Positions 58,391-64,000 of a stretch of 64,000 nucleotides of DNA are shown here, in pieces; position 1 is the first letter of the stretch; each line of letters begins with the position of its first letter. The position numbers were made by a program, and so were the translations under genes. Origin of the DNA: Arcuatula senhousia (lineage: Eukaryota > Mollusca > Bivalvia > Mytilida > Mytilidae); the NCBI GenBank assembly GCA_963971305.1, contig OZ020307.1:61501702-61565701 (forward strand). The letters run 5' to 3'. The notes under the pieces were generated by a model. It did no database searches and was not told the DNA's origin. It was given only the letters and a program-made list of their open reading frames with translations.

Positions 58391-59175
58391 TATGCCCCAT
58401 CTACGAAAGTAGAGGGGCATATAGTGTTCGGGTCCATTCGTCCGTCCGTTCGTCCGTCCGTCCGTTCGGATGTCCGTCCCAAATCCCATATTTCCAAATT
58501 TGCACTTACTGGCAAATGCCACATCAATCATATTGGTATAGTAGGTGCATCTAGTGATGATAAGAACATTGCATGCTTCAGATGTTGGATATGACCTATA
58601 TTTTCTGCATGAATGATCATGTACAAAAAAATGGTTAAAGTCTATTCCCTCTAACTGACAAGTGCTACATCAACCATATTGGTATGGTATGTGCACCTAG
58701 TGATGCTAAGCACAATGCATGCTTCGGATGCTGGCAGTGACCTATATTTTCCGCATCAATGACCACTTATAGAAGAATGGTTAAAGTCCATTCCTTCTTA
58801 CTGACAAGTGCCATAGCAACCAAATAGGTATGGTAGGTGCACCTAGTGATGCTTAGTGCAATGCATGCTTCGGATGCTGGATGTGACCTTTATTTTCCAC
58901 ATGGATGTCCTCTTAAAGAAGACTGGATAAAGACCATTACTTTTTTACTGATATGTGCCACATCAACTATATTGTTATGATAGGTGCACCTCGTGATGCT
59001 TAGCACAATGCATGCTTCGGATGCTGACAGTGACCTATATTTTCCGCATGAATGACCACTTATAGAAGAATGGTTAAGTTAAAGTCCGTTCTTTCTAACT
59101 GACAAGTGCCTAAATAGCAACCATGTTGATGCCTTAGTGATTGTGGAAAAAAATAAATGTTGTGAGATGGGGCAT
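58391..59175 (+). mobile_element. TATGCCCCATC-end core-tandem-repeat element
   Basis: Left end TTTATGCCCCATCTACGAAA, then a local hairpin ATGCCCCATCTAC / GTAGAGGGGCAT and a (CGTCC)n run (58438-58470). The core is about four to five units with 'ggtaggtgcacctagtgatgc', 'caatgcatgcttcggatgctgg' and 'tgacctatattttccgcat', spaced about 143-155 bp. Right end GTGAGATGGGGCAT (59163-59175), inverted relative to the left. Confidence 0.8.
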
Positions 59176-60028
59176 TATGTCTTTTGGACATTTTCTTGTT
59201 GAAACCACAAATGGAGTTGATTTGAAACTTTACATACTTTGGTTTTTTAAAATGCAATTGTCCAATTTTACAAAATTGGGCGATTAAAGCCTGATCGATT
59301 TTAATTCAGACATGCAATGAATGAAGATAGTTTTGGGTGGTTTGGGAAGAAAAATCATCCATTCACGAAACGAATTATAACGGAAATGGTATGAAATAAA
59401 TGATTTGATAAAAGAAATTTGAATCAAAAAGAAAAGTAGGGTTGTGAATGTAGTGTTTCAATTGGTTTTTGTTGTTGTAGACTTTTAACAAAACAGAGAG
59501 GAGCAAGCTGCAAGCTCCTGTGGATTTATGGTGTTCTTTAGCCCCGTAGATTGGAAGCATCTGATGGCCTTTTCCAGAGGTAAATTGTCCTTTACAGTAA
59601 CGGTTTCAACTACCCACGTCCGTCCGTCAATTGTACAGTTCGTACTTTAACACAAGCATGGTCTTGCACCGAGTTATATACATCTCTCGATAATAAGTTA
59701 CATACTTCTCAATAATTAAAAGGATATTGGCGCTATATATATAATTATAGCACAATTTTTATTTCCTAATAGGAAATCTAAGATATATGGTGACAACACA
59801 TTGAACTTATTAAAGTCCCTAATTCAACGCTGATGAAAAATAAGCGATTTTTAAAGTGAAAAATTCTGTAATTATTCTTGATATATACTTCTTCTTTGCA
59901 TTTTTATTTAGGAAATATTTCACTTTTGAGGTTTAGACCTTTTAATTAAAATGAAATAAAAGGCTATTAAACATTGTAATTTCATGTGATTAAGGGTTGG
60001 TCGACCGAAGTAAAGACAATTTTAATTA
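59176..60028. other. Unassigned DNA before the 1.5-kb array
   Basis: No recognised gene or repeat. AATTTTAATTAAA immediately precedes the array start. Confidence 0.4.
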
Positions 60029-60030
60029 AA

Positions 60031-61540
60031 AAGTCATTTGTTCAGAGAACAAATGTGAGGTCTTTCCCTGTCTTATGTTTTTGTTATGGTATTTTATACA
60101 AGTACTAAAGACATTTGAGTCACTTTGTTTATGACAAGATGTTGCCAATTATTGTGATATAGGCTCCAGAATAAAGATTAGGGGGCCTACAGTCAGAAAA
60201 AGTATGGTTGCTAAGGACTTTTATGTTGGTTGCTATGGACTAAATGTCACTTCCGGTTGCAAAAACTTACATCTTAACTCAGAAAGTAGTCTTGTTTAAG
60301 AATATGTATGGTTGCTATGGACTTTTCATTAAGGTTACCTTGTTGCTAGGGAATGACCTTGACCCATGACCTTTGACCTCTGACTCAAATTTTAGCTCTT
60401 TGCATTCTGATTCATTTAAGTATACATGTTTACTATACTATTTGTTATGGTTTTCAAGTTAAGGGCAAAAAACGTGTTTCGCGAAACTTGTTTTGGCCGC
60501 CATTTTGAAACCGTTCAACCGAATCATGTACTGTTTGGGTTCAAATTGTAGGCAATTCAATTCTCTTTTAAGTAAACCCTATGTTTCATTCACCATTTTT
60601 TATGGTTAAAAAGTTATAAACAAAAATCATTTTAAAAATACGAATCAAGGGCGATAACTCAAAAACAACAAGTTTTACGCTTTCGCACCTGTAACACTTT
60701 TTGTAGATCTCGACATGGCGAACATTTTCCCCATGTATTGTCCGCTTCAATTTTGTACGGTTTAGGTGTAATTTCTTAAAAACTGTTTACAGTGTCAGCC
60801 ATTTTGAAAATGGCTGCCTGTAGCCATTCGAATTTGGTCTTAAATTGAAGGACTCTTCATGACGGTCACAAAAAACCCATATGTTTACTATATTATCTTT
60901 GATGGTTTAAAAGTTATAAGCCAAAAACTGTTTAGCCTAAACGCGTCAAGGGCCATAACTCGAAAACGGTTTGTTGTACAGTGTTCGACCCTTTATATCA
61001 AATAAAGGTCTAAATGAGACGAGTATTTTCCTCATTACATGTCTGCTTCAATTTTGTATGGTTTTTGAGCTATACTGCAGACAAGGTGTACCATGACCTC
61101 TGACCTTGAGATTTGACCTTTGACCTTGACATTTTTAGATGTAACATATGTCACCTAGGATGATTGGTGAAGGTCCCAAGTCTCTAGGATAAACTATTTT
61201 GAAGAAAAAAAAATTGACGAGTCGTGACACTTTTCGGGTCAAAAACGCGTAACCAGGAAGTTGATCGAAAAAAAATTTTTTGCGTGACGAATGATGACCA
61301 GGAGTCTAGCAACATTTTCCCTGCTTCAGATTTTTGATAACGGTTACGGTTTCTGACTTTATCTGCAGACAAGGTTTTTGGGTTCCGGGCAGATAACTCC
61401 GTTACTAAAAATAGATCGGTTTCGCAGGCCGACTCAAGTCGAGCCCTGGTAGTGTCGATTAATAGTACTAAGTTTCGTAATGATAGGTCGCGACACTTTT
61501 TTGACATCTGCGGCAGAAAAAAAAAAATAATAATAATAAA
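60031..61540 (+). repeat. 1.5-kb tandem repeat, unit 1
   Basis: From AAGTCATTTGTTCAGAGAAC to the A-run and (AAT)n tail, 1510 bp. Closely similar to 40348-41835. DR1-type TGACCTTTGACCT at 60367-60379 and a double DR1 at 61094-61126. A 107-codon minus frame (61184-61507) is shorter in the other copies, so it is unlikely to be a selected gene. Confidence 0.93.
61094..61126 (-). promoter_or_regulatory. DR1-type half-site cluster, array unit 1 (candidate)
   Basis: Same double direct repeat as at 41408-41440: AGGTCAAAGGTCA and AGGTCAGAGGTCA on the minus strand, kept without change. Confidence 0.35.
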
Positions 61541-63051
61541 AAGTCATTTGTTCAGAGAACAAATGTGAGGTCTTTCCCTGTCTTATGTTTTTGTTATGGT
61601 ATTTTATACAAGTACTAAAGACATTTGAGTCACTTTGTTTATGACAAGATGTTGCCAATTATTGTGATATAGGCTCCAGAATGAAGATTAGGGGGCCTAC
61701 AGTCAGAAAAAGTATGGTTGCTAAGGACTTTTATGTTGGTTGCTATGGACTAAATGTCACTTTTGATTGCAAAATCTTACATCTTAACTCAGAAAGTAGT
61801 CTTGTTTAAGAATATGTATGGTTGCTATGGACTTTTCATTAAGGTTACCTTGTTGCTAGGGAATGACCTTGACCCATGACCTTTGACCTCTGACTCAAAT
61901 TTTAGCTCTTTGCATTCTGATTCATTTAAGTATACATGTTTACTATACTATTTGTTATGGTTTTCAAGTTATGTGCAAAAAACGTGTTTCGCGAAACTTG
62001 TTTTGGCCGCCATTTTGAAACCGTTCAACCGAATCATGTACTGTTTGGGTTCAAATTGTAGGCAATTCAATTTTCTTTCAAATAAACCCTATGTTTCATT
62101 CACCATCTTTTATGGTTAAAAAGTTATAAACAAAAATCATTTTAAAAATACGAATCAAGGGCGATAACTCAAAAACAACAAGTTTTATGCTTTCGCACCT
62201 GCAACACTTTTTGTAGATCTCGACATGGCGAACATTTTTCCCATGTATTGTCCGATTCAATTTTGTACGGTTAATGTGTTATTTCTTAAAAACTGTTTAC
62301 AGTGTCGGCCATTTTGAAAATGGCTGCCTATAACCATTCGACTTTGGTCTTAAATTGAAGGACTCTTAATGACGGTCACAAAAAACCCATATGTTTACTA
62401 TATTATCTTTGATGGTTTAAAAGTTATAAGCCAAAAAGGAATAAGCCGAAACCCGTCAAGGGCCATAACTCGAAAACCGTTTGTCGTACAGTGTTCAACC
62501 CTTTATATCAAATAAAGGTCTAAATGAGACGAGTATTTTCCTCATTACATGTCTTCTTCAATTTTGTATGGTTTTTGAGCTATACTGCAGACAAGGTGTA
62601 CCATGACCTCTGACCTTGAGATTTGACCTTTGACCTTGACATTTTTAGATGTAACATATGTCACCTAGGATGATTGGTGAAGGTCCCAAGTCTCTAGGAC
62701 AAACCGTTTTGAAGAAAAAAAATTTGACGAGTCGTGACACTTTTCGGGTCAAAAACGCGTAACCAGGAAGTTGATCGAAAAAAAAAATTTTGCGTGACGA
62801 ATGATGACCAGGAGTCTAGCAACATTTTCCTCGCTTCAGATTTTTGATAACGGTTACGGTTTCTGACTTTATCTGCAGACAAGGTTTTTGGGTTCCGGGC
62901 AGATAACTCCGTTACTAAAAATAGATCGGTTTCGCAGGCCGACTCAAGTCAAGCCCTGGTAGTGTCGATTAATAGTACTAAGTTTCGTAATGATAGGTCG
63001 CGACACTTTTTTGACATCTGCGGCAGAAAAAAAAAAATAATAATAATTAAA
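61541..63051 (+). repeat. 1.5-kb tandem repeat, unit 2
   Basis: 1511 bp, head-to-tail with unit 1 through an (AAT)n junction. DR1 at 61877-61889 and a double DR1 at 62604-62636. Only scattered differences from unit 1 (for example TTTTGATTG for TTCCGGTTG). Confidence 0.93.
62604..62636 (-). promoter_or_regulatory. DR1-type half-site cluster, array unit 2 (candidate)
   Basis: Unchanged copy of the cluster at 61094-61126. Confidence 0.35.
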
Positions 63052-64000
63052 AAGTCATTTGTTCAGAGAACAAATGTGAGGTCTTTCCCTGTCTTATGTT
63101 TTTGTTATATTATTTTATACAAGTACTAAAGACATTTGAGTCACTTTGTTTATGACAAGATGTTGCCAATTATTGTGATATAGGCTCCAGAATGAAGATC
63201 AGGAGGCCTAGAGTCAGAAAAAGTATGGTTGCTAAGGACTTTTATGTCGGTTGCTATGGACTAAAGGTCACTTCCGGTTGAAAAAACTAACATCTTAACT
63301 CAGAGAGTAGTCTGGTTTAAGAATATGTATGGTTGCTATGGACTTTTCATTAAGGTTACCTTGTTGCTAGGGAATGACCTTGACCCATGACCTTAGACCT
63401 TGGACTCAAATTGTAGCTCTTTGCATTCTGATTCATTTAAGTATACATGTTTACTATACTATCTGTTATGGTTTTCAAGTTATGGGCAAAAAACGTGTTT
63501 CGCGAAACTTGTTTTGGCCGCCATTTTGAAACCAGTCAACCGAATCATGTACTGTTTGGGTTCAAATTGTAGGTATTTTAATTCTCTATCAAATGAACCC
63601 TATGTTTCATTCACCATCTTTTATGGTTAAAAAGTTATAAACAAAAAATCATTTTAAAAATACGAATCAAGGGCAATAACTCAAAAATGACAAGTTTTAC
63701 GCTTTCGCATCTGAAACATTTTTGGTAGATTGCGACATGGGGAATATTTTTCCCATGTATTGTCCGCTTCAATTTTGTACGGTTTAAGTGTTATTTCATA
63801 AAAACTGTTAAGGGTGTCGGCCATTTTGAAAATGGCTGCCTGTAGCCATTGGACTTTGGTCTTAAATTGAAGGACTCATAATGACGGTCACAAAAAACCC
63901 ATATGTTTACTATATTATCTTTGATGGTTTAAAAGTTATAAGCCAAAAACGAATAAGCCGAAACGCGTCAAGGGCCATAACTCGAAAACGGTTTGTTGTA
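63052..64000 (+). repeat. 1.5-kb tandem repeat, unit 3, cut by window end
   Basis: The first 949 bp of a third unit. More diverged than units 1 and 2: its first TGACCT cluster is mutated (TGACCTTAGACCT). The array continues beyond the window. Confidence 0.92.

Noticed and set aside
61184..61507. Minus-strand open frame in the 1.5-kb unit (MSKKCRDLSLRNLVLL...)
   Set aside because: Open by repetition. Length differs between units (broken at 41605-41820 and 62694-62882), so there is no sign of selection to keep it.
61883..63630. Similar 76-78 codon plus-strand frames in units 2 and 3
   Set aside because: They recur only because the DNA unit recurs. Start codons and lengths differ and no domain is visible.

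Overview
This window is intron- and repeat-rich eukaryotic DNA. It most likely comes from a bivalve mollusc, probably a marine mussel of the Mytilus type. Evidence: AT-rich non-coding sequence, GT-AG introns, one gene split into short exons over at least 18 kb, a decayed Penelope-like reverse transcriptase, and many dispersed families I know from bivalve genomes (elements ending AGCTCACCTGG, a 'cgtctattcaagactcatcagaggcgc' type repeat, (CGTCC)n-bearing elements with tandem cores). No operons, ribosome-binding sites or bacterial features are present. The species is inferred, not proven.

I can support one gene, on the minus strand: a gamma-glutamyltransferase / glutathione hydrolase of the YwrD-like family. 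Seven exons (37791 down to 19488) join in phase into 335 codons with no stop. They cover most of the large subunit. The first coding exon (start Met) and the C-terminal small-subunit exons with the catalytic threonine were not found, although 19.5 kb of downstream sequence is present. The largest recognised intron (20437-34120, 13.7 kb) holds a 51-bp minisatellite and several mobile-element remnants.

Layout: 1-5430, repeats and unassigned AT-rich DNA. 5800-18640, an old tandem duplication of a roughly 3.2-kb segment whose two copies received different later insertions (Penelope-like element, nested elements, MITEs, core-tandem-repeat elements). 18640-37791, the gene. 37792-44940, upstream DNA with a solitary 1.5-kb repeat and a dimer of a ~354-bp dispersed repeat. 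44940-59175, a mosaic of TIR and foldback elements, including a 1.4-kb element full of near-perfect palindromes. 60029-64000, a head-to-tail array of the 1.5-kb repeat (two complete copies and one cut by the window edge), whose units carry clustered nuclear-receptor half-sites.

No complete novel gene system is evident. The observations most worth following are the foldback minisatellite inside the gene, the 1.5-kb array with DR1-type sites, the palindrome-rich element at 56.4-57.8 kb, and an architecture shared by several apparently unrelated element families (TIR or hairpin ends, a CGTCC or GAC simple repeat, and a 145-500 bp tandem core).
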